A stretch of DNA of 64,000 nucleotides from Fragum whitleyi. Lineage: Eukaryota; Mollusca; Bivalvia; Cardiida; Cardiidae. This document shows positions 46,301 through 56,456 of the stretch, one piece after another; positions within the stretch are counted from its first letter, which is position 1, and every line of letters begins with the position of its first letter. Under the pieces are notes generated by a model. The model ran no database searches. It was not told the origin of the DNA and saw only the letters and a list, made by a program, of their open reading frames with translations. The position numbers and the translations under genes are program-made. Location: the NCBI GenBank assembly GCA_948146395.1, contig OX411552.1:8256186-8320185 (forward strand), read 5' to 3'.

Positions 46301-47391
46301 TGAACTATTATGGGTCCACTACCTTAAATTGCAAATCATGTAAAATGAAAGAACACATTGTTTATGAGTTTATATTCATTGCTCCAATAGTCCTTATCCT
46401 GCTGTTAACATTTCCCTGCTATATATTCAGCTTTGGTAGACAGTCAAGACTTAGATCAGCCTGCACAAACATGCAGTCTGATCTGGGCCTACACTGATTA
46501 CTTTCTACTTCATTATTATGAGAAAAGCTCAAGGCAGACTAATTAAATTGCTCCAAATATTGGCAATCCCTGTAAAAAAGGAATTTGAGCCTGTGCGTGA
46601 CATATCCAACAATTTCACTTGTGTGCAGAGCAAAGTGTCTGGCCAGTCTCTGCATCCGCTCAATCTGACCAAAGTCTTCGCTCTGCGCTCTGTATATAGA
46701 TAAGGTCTCACAGAACTTCAACAGGTGATCAGCAAGTAAACTAATTTTGATATCGAGGGGTCAGTGCAACACTATTGTAAGTGCCCATATATTTAAAGGC
46801 ACTTACAATAGTGTTGCGCTAATAAGGGCTCACAGAACTTCAACAGGTGATCGGCAAGTAAACTTATTTTGATATCGAGGGGTCAGTGCAACACTATTGT
46901 AAGTGCCCATATATTTAAAGGCACTTACAATAGTGTTGCGCTAATAAGGTCTCACAGAACTTCAACAGGTGATCAGCAAGTAAACTTATTTTGATAGGGA
47001 GGGGTCAACGCAACACTATTGTAATTGCCTATATATATTTATATGTGGTTGTCTTTGCTCCATAAAATGTCCATCTAACACACACACATAAAAATTGTTG
47101 GAAATGTCATGCGCAGGCTAATTTTTAAGTTGTGGAGGAGAAGGATAAACTTACCGTCTGAGTTTATCAAACCAGTGAGCATCTGACCCCAGTAAATGTG
47201 TATCTCCAATAAACATGACCCGTAATGGTCGGATGTCAGAAATTGATCCCTGTCCACCATCGCCCGACAACAAAGGCCACGTACATCCCAGCAGAACAAT
47301 GTAATAGTGGATAAACTCACAATACAGTAGAACAAAGAATATTACAACTGTGACTCTTACAAGTTTTCTGGCTCTCACGTAAAAACAGAAC
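34141..47391 (-). CDS. MPPE1: Metallophosphoesterase 1 (PGAP5), eight exons
   Basis: Exons on - at 47391-47155, 45767-45697, 45074-44933, 44000-43814, 40689-40609, 38623-38501, 37743-37603 and 34314-34141. All have GT-AG borders and matching phases, giving 384 residues after the first split codon. An N-terminal membrane segment (VTVVIFFVLLY) is followed by the calcineurin-like fold: IGDTHL, LGDLLDNGK, VGNHDIGFHY, HFPMF and SAHTHH, then PEYTVASYNWRNK..PSF and a C-terminal membrane segment (VISIYISGVLIVIFIAIL). This order and spacing match vertebrate MPPE1, which removes an ethanolamine-phosphate from the second mannose of GPI anchors before ER-to-Golgi export, using two Mn2+ ions. Usual length is ~390-400 residues. 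The usual GHTH is AHTH here. The start codon is upstream. Confidence 0.9.
34425..34620 (-). mobile_element. SINE family 2 copy
   Basis: Reverse copy of the SINE at 50150-50400: GATTTCTGGTATTTCTCA, CCATCAAATCCTTTCCT, TCTAGCTGCTATCCT on +. Confidence 0.6.
34900..35520. repeat. TGGCGGT-terminated inverted element
   Basis: TTTATATTGGCGG at 34920 and CCGCCAATATA at 35470 are inverted ends, with TTATTTTGGGGC / CCAAAATAA-type inner matches. A 20-bp hairpin (GCAATACTATTGTAAGTGCC) sits inside at 35238-35290. Confidence 0.5.
35540..35806 (+). mobile_element. TGGTGAAACCAATATA repeat, copy 1
   Basis: Shares ATTCTAGGTCAC, GGACAGACAGAC and GGTGAAACCAATATA with 62083-62412. Ends in the inverted pair CACCTC / GAGGTG. 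Confidence 0.55.
35851..36118 (+). mobile_element. Pearl/Helentron-like fragment
   Basis: 5' AACAAGTGCACAATCCATAG with CTCGGCTG; 3' end truncated, running straight into the next element. A 3' fragment of the same family is at 37870-38057. Confidence 0.55.
36119..37287 (+). mobile_element. Pearl/Helentron-like element split by a SINE
   Basis: 5' AACAAGAGGCCCAAGAGGGC and CGCTCCACTGG; four ~160-bp units (CACGCCCATATTTATGGGCC, AAGTTTCATTGAAATC); GACGGACGCAGGACGGAC; 3' ACAATAGCTAAAA. A SINE family 2 copy interrupts at 36908-37052. Confidence 0.7.
36908..37052 (-). mobile_element. SINE family 2 copy inside a pearl-like element
   Basis: TTGAATGGGGTTTTACACCG to CCTCCAGCTGCTATCTCGG on +. The host word GGGTCACCCAAGG occurs before it and CGGTCACCCAAGG after it, consistent with a target duplication. 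Confidence 0.65.
37505..37590. repeat. Hairpin repeat (CAGCACAAAATTGTTTTAAC)
   Basis: GCACAAAATTG.TT.TAACTGCCTAT / ATAGGCAGTTA.AACCATTTTGTGC inverted arms just before the MPPE1 donor at 37603. Confidence 0.6.
37603..37743 (-). CDS. MPPE1: MPPE1 exon with SAHTHH
   Basis: Acceptor TTTTTCAG, donor CTG|GTAGTT, 47 codons. Contains the last metal-binding motif (SAHTHH) and SYNWRNK..PSFLL. Confidence 0.92.
37870..38057 (+). mobile_element. Pearl/Helentron-like 3' fragment
   Basis: Matches the 3' half of 35851-36118 (AAGATAACTTCAATA.CAAC, TTGTCACACCAACACCAAC) and ends GGTTTTCTCCAAAAACAG. Confidence 0.5.
38501..38623 (-). CDS. MPPE1: MPPE1 exon with HFPMF
   Basis: Acceptor ATTGTAG, donor CTG|GTACTT, 41 codons. 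HFPMFRVSDANC matches the HYPLYRRSDANC block of the family; then PDAAPPGEKEI. Confidence 0.9.
38780..38845. repeat. Hairpin GTGGGTACTCATT / AATGAGTATCCAC
   Basis: Imperfect inverted pair. A relative lies at 40345-40405 (GGGTACTCATTGGAAT / ATTCCAATAAGTGCCC). Confidence 0.5.
39430..40236 (+). mobile_element. Pearl/Helentron-like element with ~155-bp units
   Basis: 5' AACAAGAGCCATGTCGGACA then ATCCCCCGCCG; units at about 39553, 39710, 39866 and 40020 beginning AACAAAGGGCAATAACTCC; GACGGAAGGACGGAATGACG; 3' CGCCGAAAACGGCGGGGGAT. Confidence 0.75.
40609..40689 (-). CDS. MPPE1: MPPE1 exon, 27 codons
   Basis: Acceptor TTTTTCAG, donor CAG|GTAAAA, both phases 0. Ends RPVLLQ, which joins the following H-F-P motif as in the family. 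Confidence 0.85.
40923..43163 (+). mobile_element. Pearl/Helentron-like element with ~300-bp units
   Basis: 5' AACAAGAGGACCCTGAGGGC and GCTCACCTGA; about six ~300-bp units (GTCATTAAGGCCCCTTTTCC, CATGACCTAACAAACATTCT, GTTTAGGAGGAGATGTCG); GACGGACAGACGG; 3' hairpin TGAGCACTTCGTGCTCA then GGTGAGCTAAAA. Lies in an MPPE1 intron. Confidence 0.8.
43508..43810 (-). pseudogene. Three tandem partial copies of an MPPE1 exon
   Basis: Downstream of exon 43814-44000, its 3' half and donor recur three times (roughly 43697-43810, 43611-43696, 43508-43610), growing less similar with distance. The nearest copy still reads AMEGDGC and EEELQSIKWELKCSK, with the donor changed to GCAGGT; the next has GTAGGT. Confidence 0.75.
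43814..44000 (-). CDS. MPPE1: MPPE1 exon with NSMAMEGDGC
   Basis: Acceptor CCATTAG, donor AAG|GTAGGT. RKHERFKDAF, VNSMAMEGDGC and EEELQSIKWKLKCSK match the family. Its 3' half is tandemly copied just downstream. Confidence 0.9.
44270..44360. repeat. Hairpin ACAAAGATCAGACTGC / GCAGGCTGATCTTTGT
   Basis: Inverted arms around a short loop. Relatives at 34745-34785 (ATCAGGCT..AGGCTGAT) and 46450-46490 (GATCAGCCTGCA / TGCAGTCTGATC). Confidence 0.55.
44933..45074 (-). CDS. MPPE1: MPPE1 exon with GNHD
   Basis: Acceptor ATTTCAG, donor AT|GTAAGT. Contains GD..D completion, a YHVQRFYKMF helix and VGNHDIGFHY. Confidence 0.92.
45697..45767 (-). CDS. MPPE1: MPPE1 exon EWQM..VVFVLG
   Basis: Acceptor TATTTCAG, donor TTAG|GTAAGA. 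71 nt; EWQMTRSFQASM, PDVVFVLG. Confidence 0.92.
46700..47040. repeat. Tandem ~122-bp unit carrying a perfect 20-bp hairpin
   Basis: Two and a half units. Each has GCAACACTATTGTAAGTGCC, a 12-base loop and its exact complement, then GGTCTCACAGAACTTCAAC. A solo relative is at 35238-35290. Confidence 0.8.
47155..47391 (-). CDS. MPPE1: MPPE1 exon: membrane anchor and GDTH
   Basis: Acceptor TTTTAG|GTTCTG, donor CG|GTAAGT. Hydrophobic VVIFFVLLYCEF, then RVMFIGDTHLLG and HWFDKLRR. No ATG before the membrane segment, so a 5' exon must exist. Confidence 0.9.
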
Positions 47392-47992
47392 CTAAAATAA
47401 AATAAAGTGTTTGTAAATCAACAATGTCAAAAAAAGTACACCAAATTAACCCAATCACTTATTTCCAGATTAATTGATTTATCAGTGTTTATTCAAGACA
47501 GGGGCGATTGGGGAATTATTTTTTCAGAGATCCCCCATATTTTCTAGATTTGTGGGGGATGTTTTACTATGAACAAACAGAATGGAATACCAGTGGTTTC
47601 TTAATTGCTTTGATTTTGTGCTGAAATTCCCCACAGTTATGAAATCCTAGAATAAACACTGGATTTATGTCAGTCTTTTGGATAGGAAATGAATATGAAT
47701 ACTTAAGATAAAACAAAATCTATTCGTGAGACACTTATACCCACATTTTTTTTCTTGGAATTTTGACAGTGATGAATAATAGTTAGGTGTTGGTCATATT
47801 TTTTTCTACAATTATGAGGTAACTCAGACTGTCTATGTCTTTAATTACTATCAAGTACCACTTAACTTATTATATACATGTATTTGCTTCTTACAAGCGT
47901 TCAGTTTTTTGCACTACTTTCAAAATTCAACCGACAGACCTTAGGATGGACACAAAGAAAATGGTTAAACACTATACTGTGGCAGTGGCATA

Positions 47993-48160
47993 TAGAATAA
48001 TCATTTGTTTCAGTGTAAGATCCATTTATAGTCATTGAGTGAACAACAAAAGCTATATTTTCACGAGTGGTGGAGCCACGGGTGGAAAGTATAGCTTTTG
48101 TTGTTCACGAAATGAAATATCAATATATCTTACACGAAAAACAAACGATTATTCTATTTC
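47993..48160. repeat. Long palindromic MITE-like element
   Basis: ~70-bp arms: AGAATAATCATTTGTTTC..GTGAACAACAAAAGCTATA and complement TATAGCTTTTGTTGTTCACG..GATTATTCT. The left arm alone recurs at 40705-40775. Confidence 0.7.
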
Positions 48161-49367
48161 TTTATTGCAAAAATGAGACAAAATGTGAAATTTCTAGAAC
48201 ATAGTTTCGTAAAGCGCGTCATTTTGCATGTGATTGCTATGCAACGTTCTTTGTGATGTCACTTATTTTGCCCTGCATAGATGATGTCAGATAGGATGAA
48301 ATGCACAAAAGCAGGGCATAAGTTTTTGATAATTTCACTGTTTATGCGGTGAGATTATCAAGTGATAATCTACCGTCATTTTTCGATAAACCATCGAAAA
48401 GCATTAAAGAAATAAAAGTCTTCTTGTGCCCAGAGAAGAAACTAACAAGGACCCGAGCCCAGTCGCCCATTGCCCCTAGATTTTGGGCTGAGCCCCTGAA
48501 CTTCCCACACCTCTAATATTAGATATTAAATTTTGCCAGTCTTGGACCCCTTAATTAAAATTGGCAGATTTTTTCCCTGTTGTACAATAAAAGAGGCTAC
48601 TGGTTTACTACTAGCTTTAAATTCCATTCTAAAAGCATTTTATTGCCCCACAAATAAACAGGAGCTATATTGTGTGTGATCATTAGAAATGTCTTGACAA
48701 TATAGGTGTATTTTCAAAACTGAGCTCTGAGGTAGGCCCTGAGTTCATTACCATAGGTAAATCGGGTGTAATTAAAAAGCAATTGCAATTATGAAAGTAC
48801 ATGTTTGAGTGAATCTTATGTTTTAAGACAAGCAATCGTGTTGGTTTAAAAAGTAAATTTTAAACTTTCTTTATCATGCGTTAAAAAGTAAATTTTAAAC
48901 TTTCTTTATTATGCATTATTTAAACCTGTTACATTTTGAACTAATTACACAAGAATCTAAGAGTAAAAAGTTGATATTACAGCTGACAGCGCAAAGTCCA
49001 CCTATAGTAAGACAACTCAAATAAATACCCATATCACTAGCAGTAAGCACAGTTAATGGATCCCTGCCCTGTCCCGTAACCTCATCATGACACACCCCTC
49101 AAATATTCAAATGTCATTTATCTCCAAAATATATAGCAATGGACATGAAACAACAAGTATCTGGTGTTGTATGCAACACATAAAGTCCCCTACCGGCTTC
49201 GTTTGTCTCAATGTTTTCCCACGCCAATTCTATCAGGGACATCAAAACCAGGTCTTGTTTTGGAAAGGGTTAAACAAGACTTACATGAGTTGTTGTCTCT
49301 GCTGAGCCCACTATACAATTCATGCAAGCAATAGACAGATGCAAGAAATAGTATCAATAACAGTTAC

Positions 49368-49424
49368 CTTGTCTGATCCAAGATGTTTTTCTTCAGTCTT
49401 GTTGGTAAGAAATGAGAACTTTCA
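49368..49424 (-). CDS. MPPE1: Probable upstream MPPE1 exon
   Basis: 57 nt with acceptor CCTCCAG and donor AG|GTAACTG. Phase fits the 47391 exon exactly. Reads HFLPTRLKKNILDQT, similar in place and basic character to the residues before the first membrane helix in MPPE1. No start codon in it. It could instead be chance. Confidence 0.45.
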
Positions 49425-49489
49425 CTGGAGGTGATTTATACTGCTGCATCACCACCCTGACTAACATGGCTTATAAATTTTTTTACATT

Positions 49490-50035
49490 TTAAAACAGGT
49501 TTCATCAAGTTAGCTTGCTTAGTTATTAAGTTATTGCAGGATCCATTTTTTGCCATATTTTCACTATTTCCATTACCATAGCAACCACACTTTTTGTCAA
49601 AGAACAAAGATAAAATGATGTGCATAATCTACACATTGCCATCTAGTCATATACCAAGTCTCATCAAATTAGCTTGCTTACTTATTAACTTATCGTAGGA
49701 TCCAATATTTTTTGCCATATTTTCACTATTTCCGTAACCATAGCAACAAAAATTTTAGTCGAAAAAACAAAAATAAAATGATGTGCATAATCTACACATT
49801 GCCATATAGTCATATACCAAGTCTCATCAAACTAGCTTGCTTAGTTATTATCTTATCGCAGGATCCCATTTTTGGCCATATTTTCACTATTTCTGTAACC
49901 ATAGCAACCTCAATTTAATTCGAAAAACAAAAATAAAATGATGTGCATAATCTACACATTGCCATCTAGTCATATACCAACTTTCATCAAAAACGCTTGC
50001 TTAGTTATTAAGTTATCGCAAAAAGCAAATTATTG
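49490..50035 (+). repeat. ~155-bp tandem repeat, about 3.5 units
   Basis: Units with TAGCTTGCTTAGTTATTA, TTTTCACTATTTCCGTAACC and AAAATGATGTGCATAATC. It lies upstream of MPPE1. Confidence 0.75.
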
Positions 50036-50149
50036 GAGGGCAACATAAACATAATATCTACAGCTTGCTCAAGCTGTAGTTTCAATAATTGCCTATCTCA
50101 AAGAGTGATTGAAACAAAATCGCAGAACAGTCATCTCATTACAAATGGG

Positions 50150-50400
50150 TGTTCGGATTGGTCAAAAAAAAGGTCCCCAGTTCAATTCCTGATGGTGGCA
50201 CTCATCCTTTCTACCAATTTGTCTTCCACCAATGGATTGATAATTGTAGACCTATCTGGGATAGCAGCTGGAAAGGATTTAATGGTAGTACTGGTGAGAG
50301 AAATAAGAGATATCCATTGTTAGGCAATCCAGTCACAACCATCTTACTGAAAGATTGATGAAAGCGGTCAGGTGTAAAAACACATTCAAACAAACAAACC
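50150..50400 (+). mobile_element. SINE family 2, best copy
   Basis: tRNA-like box B CCAGTTCAATTCCTG, body CACCAATGGATTGATAATTG / AGCAGCTGGAAAGGATTTAA, 3' TTGATGAAAGCGGTCAGGTG and a CAAACAAACAAACC tail. Four copies seen in the window. Confidence 0.7.
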
Positions 50401-50868
50401 AAACTGTGTGACGTTACAACTGATTGGGATCATCTTGACAAAATAATTCTGATGAGAACCTACAATATAGGATTTGAAAGATGTATAGTGCAGTTTGTCA
50501 TTTTGAAGGTAAAATCACTTCCTCTCTCTGGGTTTTTTAGAGTTGGTTCTACTGCTTTTTTAAACAGTTTTTTAAACTGGCTGAAGCACATTATCATGAA
50601 TTCCTGGCATTTCACCAGTACTGTCATGTCAAACCTCAAGCTGATCAATGCTCTTCAGGGTCCAAAGAATCAACTTGTCTGCTCATATTTACTAGTAAGA
50701 AATCCGGGAGAATGCATGAATATTCTAAGGCAGTCATCCTCCCAGCATTTAATTATCATGTCTACTGTCAGGATAAAAACAGATAACATATAGATGCTTA
50801 AAACAAAACAAAAAAAAAATCACAGTGATAGAAGTTCGCAATAACTTGAACTGTAAACAGCCATATAC

Positions 50869-51226
50869 CAGGGATGTGGAATTCCCATGCCCGACTTGTC
50901 CATCTCGGGCTTTTGTACTTGAGGACAAGTAAATTTTTCTAAGCCACTTGTCCAAGGACAAGTAAATACCAGGGCAAATCTTGGAATGTTACTTAAAAGA
51001 ATTAAGAGAGAAATCATCCTAATGTTCATATCATAGGGTAGAAAACATTGTTTTTAATGAAGAAAATGCTTGATACCAGCATTTTCTTCATGAAAAGGCA
51101 ATGTTTTTTTTTCAAATTTTTCTATTTACTCTTTAGCGGACAAGTTCATTTTGATCCTGGACGAGTAGAAAATCCGCTTTCACTTGTCCAGGGACAAGTG
51201 GAGAAACTCGTATTTCCACACCCCTG
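50869..51226. mobile_element. hAT-like MITE, 358 bp
   Basis: Ends CAGGGATGTGGAAT and ATTTCCACACCCCTG are inverted. Flanked by identical CATATAC (50862-50868 and 51227-51233). Internal GGACAAGT words in both orientations and a hairpin GAAGAAAATGCTTG/CAGCATTTTCTTC. No transposase. Confidence 0.8.
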
Positions 51227-51233
51227 CATATAC

Positions 51234-54071
51234 TTTGATTTCTAAAACTAAACTTCTGGTTTTTGCATGATATAATCTGGTACCCGAACATTGTAATACT
51301 AATTGATATCACAAAGAAGGAAATCAACACACATACACAAAATGAATTTTCACACATTTGGTTATATCTACAACTTCTTTTGTCACATAAAGCTACAACC
51401 ATTGAATTGTACCTGAAAAGTTCATGATATTGTATGCTTACAAATGAGATATATTTTACTTGTCCTGATCATTTTACTGGTATTTATAACCCAGAATTTA
51501 ATCTTTTTGAAAAACATTTAATTTTTTTCTTTTGTTTTTTCTGCACTTCAAGATGGAGAAACAAAACATATTCTTCAAAGATCCCTAGGCCTATTGTAGG
51601 GCGAGTGAAAGTCAAAGCAAGACATGTTATTGAAGTCACTGGCCCTGCAGGACGAGTGCCTTTTTTTCTGAATTCTTTGGATCCTGCTAATCCTCCTTAA
51701 AGTAAGGACTGGTTGGAATAAATTGTTTGAAAGGATGTGAGCCACACTGGTGATCAAATCTAGGACCCATGATTGGGAGATTGACATTGCCATCTACAGT
51801 GCTTTGACTACCTGAGTTCCGCATCCCTGGTAAACTATATCCACTCACCTAGAGGGAAGTTGGCAAACCCACATTACAACAAAGGATACTTTAAATCGTT
51901 GATGCATCAGTATTATCTGCAAAACATGAAGATATATATATATAGAGAGAGAGAATCAGGTAACACACATGTATACACAATTACAATCAAAGTATTGTTG
52001 AAAACTTGAAATTTGTATTTCTTCTTTTATGTTTTGAGGAGGACCATATACAGAATCTGGTAACACACATGTTTACAAACATTTTAAACTTTTCTGTTTC
52101 AATCAATGAACCGAAGAAAACTTGAAATTTATAGTTTTTTTCCTTTTGTGTTTTGAATATATCATCATATGCGTATCAATTGGCCAACAGCGTACGCATG
52201 AAGTGCTCTGCTGCTGATCCAGGAATATATATTTGTAAAATCTTAATCCTAAAAACAGGGATCCGGCTACTAGAGACATCCGATAAATGGGATGTTTGTG
52301 AGAAATGGGGCAGCTCAAATTCATGAAGTATGACCTATTGTGCTGATCGCATTTAAAACCATATCATTTCAAGGTAGAACAATGAAATATTATTTAACGA
52401 ACTCTTTAAATCTGAGTTGAAATTGTTTAAAAATGTAAACGCATCGCAACCTTTGCTCTTGCAGGGCCACACTCGATTTTCACCTTGCTCATAATTTGTT
52501 AATCGAACAAAGGTTATCACAACAACATAATCCGTTTGACTTCTATATGGACCAACCTTTTCATCAATTACATAAAATTGCCTTTGAATGAAGGATTTGT
52601 ATGTAGTAAAATCTTTATTTCAGCTTTATACCATTCCAAAAAATATTTTTTGAAAATGAAATGATATCAAAATAATGATTTTGTCTATCTAATTAATGTT
52701 AATATTTTCGAATTTTCCACTCTTAAACACGAGGGGTGATGGAGGCTGTTTAGTAGTAAGAGAATGTAAACATATGTAGTACAATCACGTTGTTTTATAC
52801 TAAACATTTGACAGATGAAATGTTCATTATTCCTTATTTGGACATGCTAATTAGCATATCGACGGTCATGTCATAGTAAACTAGCACGTGATTTTTACCG
52901 TTAAATTACTCGCCCTCTTATCAAGTTTTCCTCGTGAAATTCCCAACTTCTTCGTTTAATAATGCTTTTTGATTGGTCTTTGCATGTAAATATAGGGTTC
53001 ATCTCATGATAAAAAAAAAAAAAAAAAAAAATCAATTATCTGGTCACAAAGTTTCTGAAGAAAGGAGAATATACACAGATTTGATATCCAACGGTAGCAA
53101 AAATCTTTCGAGAAACTTAATTATACTGAAATACTCGATTTTATACTAAAACAATTCACTTAAAATCTTACACTTTTGACTCGGCCCCTATGCAAATCAG
53201 TACTATTTTTAGTCATACATATCGCTGTTCCGTTTAATAGAGTTACAAGTAGGTATGTACGGCTAGAAGTTAACATGTAGACGGACGGACAAAATCATTA
53301 TTTTACATTAAAAAATTCTGAAAAACAAAATCCGTCATGGTAATAGCTGGAAAATATGATATGTCAAGAAAAATATGTGTTTCATTAATTATTTTCTGAG
53401 ATTTTTGGCAAAATGTTGGTCCATATAGAAGTCAAACAGACTATAACATAAATAACATAACATAACATAACACATATTTATAGTAGTTGAAAACTCTAAT
53501 AATATACGAAATAAATCATGGAGAAATCAAGCAAACACATTTAAGTTAATTATGGACGAGTTTTCGTTCCAATTTTTCACTATACTTCTTATGAAACATT
53601 CATGAGACATCTGGAGATCAATGTCGGATAGCAGAGACACACCTCAATCGATAGCTAGGCTTCTTAAAGAGATAGGCCTTCACTTTTTTGTGAAGTGAAC
53701 TTAGCCCAAGAAGTTTCAAAACGAAAGCTTTGATATCCCACTTTAGCTCGGCAATGCTCTGACCGAGGAAAAAATGAAAGTACTGATAGTACTGAAGGCC
53801 AGGAAATGGTTTAATTTGTAAGACGAGAACTTAAAGAAAATGTCATTTAAACCCGCGGAAAGAAATATGACCTGAATTATTATTTTTTTCTGTAATGAAA
53901 ATTGTTGACAGAAGGAATTGAATTATCATCATTCAGTCACAATTTCTTTTCCACAATGATTTGTACACTGAACACTAACTTGTCCGAGTTTGTGACAAAT
54001 AAGCGCTCACGAACAATTCCCCCCAGGACACAAACTAGATAGATTTCAAATGACGATGCAAGGTAATATTA
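51234..54071. other. Intergenic, no gene recognised
   Basis: AT-rich, with a ~22-base poly(A) near 53010 and short CATAA repeats at 53450-53470. Several open frames of 60-80 codons are at chance length. Confidence 0.4.
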
Positions 54072-54478
54072 CAGTTCAGAATATCGTGAAATTGACACCG
54101 TGAATGATTTTGGAATAATATTGAGTGCGATAATCGAAGCCTAAGTTTTGACTAGCAAAATTCAAACGAAATGTAATCCATTTTCGCTAATTTTGTTCAC
54201 TATTAACAAAATTAACGATATTTATTACCCCCCTCCTTTATCTAATTATAATGTTATATAAATAACATCTATGAATAGTTTTCATTCCCGGCTTTCACAA
54301 ACCATTCAGCCCGGATTACAAATTCAATTGAGTCAGTGAAATTGTGATTTTTATTTTAAAGAAGTTGTTGCTCTGATTTTGAATCAGTTTTGAATGTGTC
54401 TTTGGAATGAAAAGAGCGTTCAGTGGGCGATTTAGAATGGTTTTGATCGTGGCGAATGTCAATTTAATGAAGTGATTG
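54072..54478. mobile_element. MITE-440, diverged copy
   Basis: CAGTTCAGAATATCGTGAAA at the left, central palindrome CGCTAATTTTGTTCA, right end decayed (GTCAATTTAATGAAGTG). Confidence 0.7.
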
Positions 54479-54897
54479 GCACCAGCGAGTACTTAATAAT
54501 TTTGAACTGCGACATGGGCGTTTATCTTCGCCACTCGCTTTACTTCCTTAACGTCGTAATTGCAGCTCAAAAGCCGAGTATATTCGAGCTAATGCGTTGT
54601 ATGATATCGTCTCAGATTTTGTTAACGTCTTTCAGTGCCTTAAACTTTAGTATTTTTGTTTGCTTCATTTGGTCATATTCTGATTTTTCATGTCGCTTAT
54701 GACTAACATTCACACCAATTGTGAGAAATCTGAATGATGTGATTCAGATATGCAGGCAAATGCATGTTAATATACAGCTTTCTCACTTTGTGGTTGTGCA
54801 ACGCGAAATATCGTAGCTGCAGCTTGAATCAAGCCGTAGATACGACATTCCGATCATTAATCCAAAACTTGCTTTTTTCTTTACCAGACATAATCTC

Positions 54898-55109
54898 TTA
54901 ACCCTTTCCTGTTTTTTCAAAATTTTGGACCTGTCCAAATTCAAAGGTTTTGCAGACGAAAATTTAAAGTGGATTTAATTTGAAAAATAACCACTCAGTA
55001 GGGTAGAAAATAGTGCTTGTCAGAAGCAATTTCTTCTTTTTTCACAATGTTTTCTCAATCATAAAATCACAGGCACGTAAAAAGCAGGGATTAAACAGCA
55101 AAGGGTTAA
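54898..55109. mobile_element. piggyBac-like MITE, copy 2
   Basis: Same ends and order as 21847-22075 with a small deletion in the left half of the hairpin. TTAA on both sides. Confidence 0.8.
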
Positions 55110-55290
55110 ACTATACACATTTTCTTTCGATATGACTGATTACATTCTATTTTCAATGCGCGTCGGGATTTAGATATAAAGGCAGAACATCGAAATCGCA
55201 TAGCTTTATTTTCGCTCTTTGTCGTTGTCGAACCTAGAGAATGAATAAAGTCTGCACATATGATATTTCGGTTATCCATCAACAACTTGA

Positions 55291-56456
55291 TTTTTAAGCT
55301 CGCCCGAGATGTCGGCGTCAGCGTCGGTGTCGGCGTCCACATTAGGTTAAAGTTTTTTTTATTTCTATCAATATTTATCCTAGAGGCTTTATTTTTTAAA
55401 AACACTCATTAGGGAATAGGCTTTCATTTGAGACCAACATCCATGTCGAAATGACCTTTAGACTGTGACCTTGACCCTTTCAAAAAATCTTTAACCAAAA
55501 ACTTTAACCAAAAACTTTAACCAAAAAAACAATAACCTTGCTTATATTTTCTGTAAGCTTTAAACTAGAGACATCAATACTTCATATGCACACTCATTAG
55601 GTGATAGGCTTTCACCATAGACAAAGGTCCTTGACAATTTGACCTTGACCTTGACCCTTTGTGGACTTAGAAAAACTATAACCAAAAAACTTTAACCAAA
55701 AACTTTAACCTTGCATATATTTTTTTAATGCTCAAACCTAGGGACATCATAGCTTCATATATATACTCACCAGGCGATAGGTTTTCACCAGAGACCAAGG
55801 ATCTTCACAATTTGACCTTGACCTTGACCTTTTATGAACTTAGAAATACTTTAACCGAAATTCTTTTGCCAAAAACTTTAACCTTGCTTATATTTTCTGA
55901 ATGCTTTAACCTAGGGACATCATTACTTCATATACATAGTCACCAGATGAAAGGCTTTCACCAGAAACCAAGGGCCTTGACAATTTGTCATTGACCTTGA
56001 CCTTTTATGGACTTGGAAAAACTTAAACTGAAAAACTTTAATCAAAAATTTAACCTTGCTTATATTTTCTAAATGCTTTACTCAGGGACATTATTACTTC
56101 ATACACATACTCACTAGGTGATAGGCTTCTACAGAGACCAAGGTCCTTCACAATTTGACATTGATCTTGACCTTTTGTGGACTAAGAAAAAATTTAAAGA
56201 AAAACTTCATGTTTGATACAAAGAAATTCCATTGGTAACCCAATCTGCTTATAGGCGTTCACTTTACCCTAACCTTATACATGCAATTAAAACAAAAAAG
56301 TTTTTATATTTCTTAACTACTACTCAAACAGATATATATTAGATCATGGACTTTAACATTGAAAGGAACCACTTTGAACTTCGGTCTTCGGTCAAGCGCT
56401 GTTTGTGACAAGCAGCTGTTTGGGCGAGCTATGTTGTCCACGAACAACTCTTGTTT
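55291..56456 (-). mobile_element. Pearl/Helentron-like element, reverse orientation
   Basis: On -: 5' AACAAGAGTTGTTCGTGGAC and AGCTCGCCC; five ~170-bp units rich in GGTCAAGGTCAA; (GACGCC/GACACC)n; 3' GGGCGAGCTTAAAAA. Confidence 0.75.

Noticed and set aside
55106..55405. 99-codon - frame
   Set aside because: It runs across the edge of a piggyBac-like MITE and a (GACGCC)n end of a pearl-like element.
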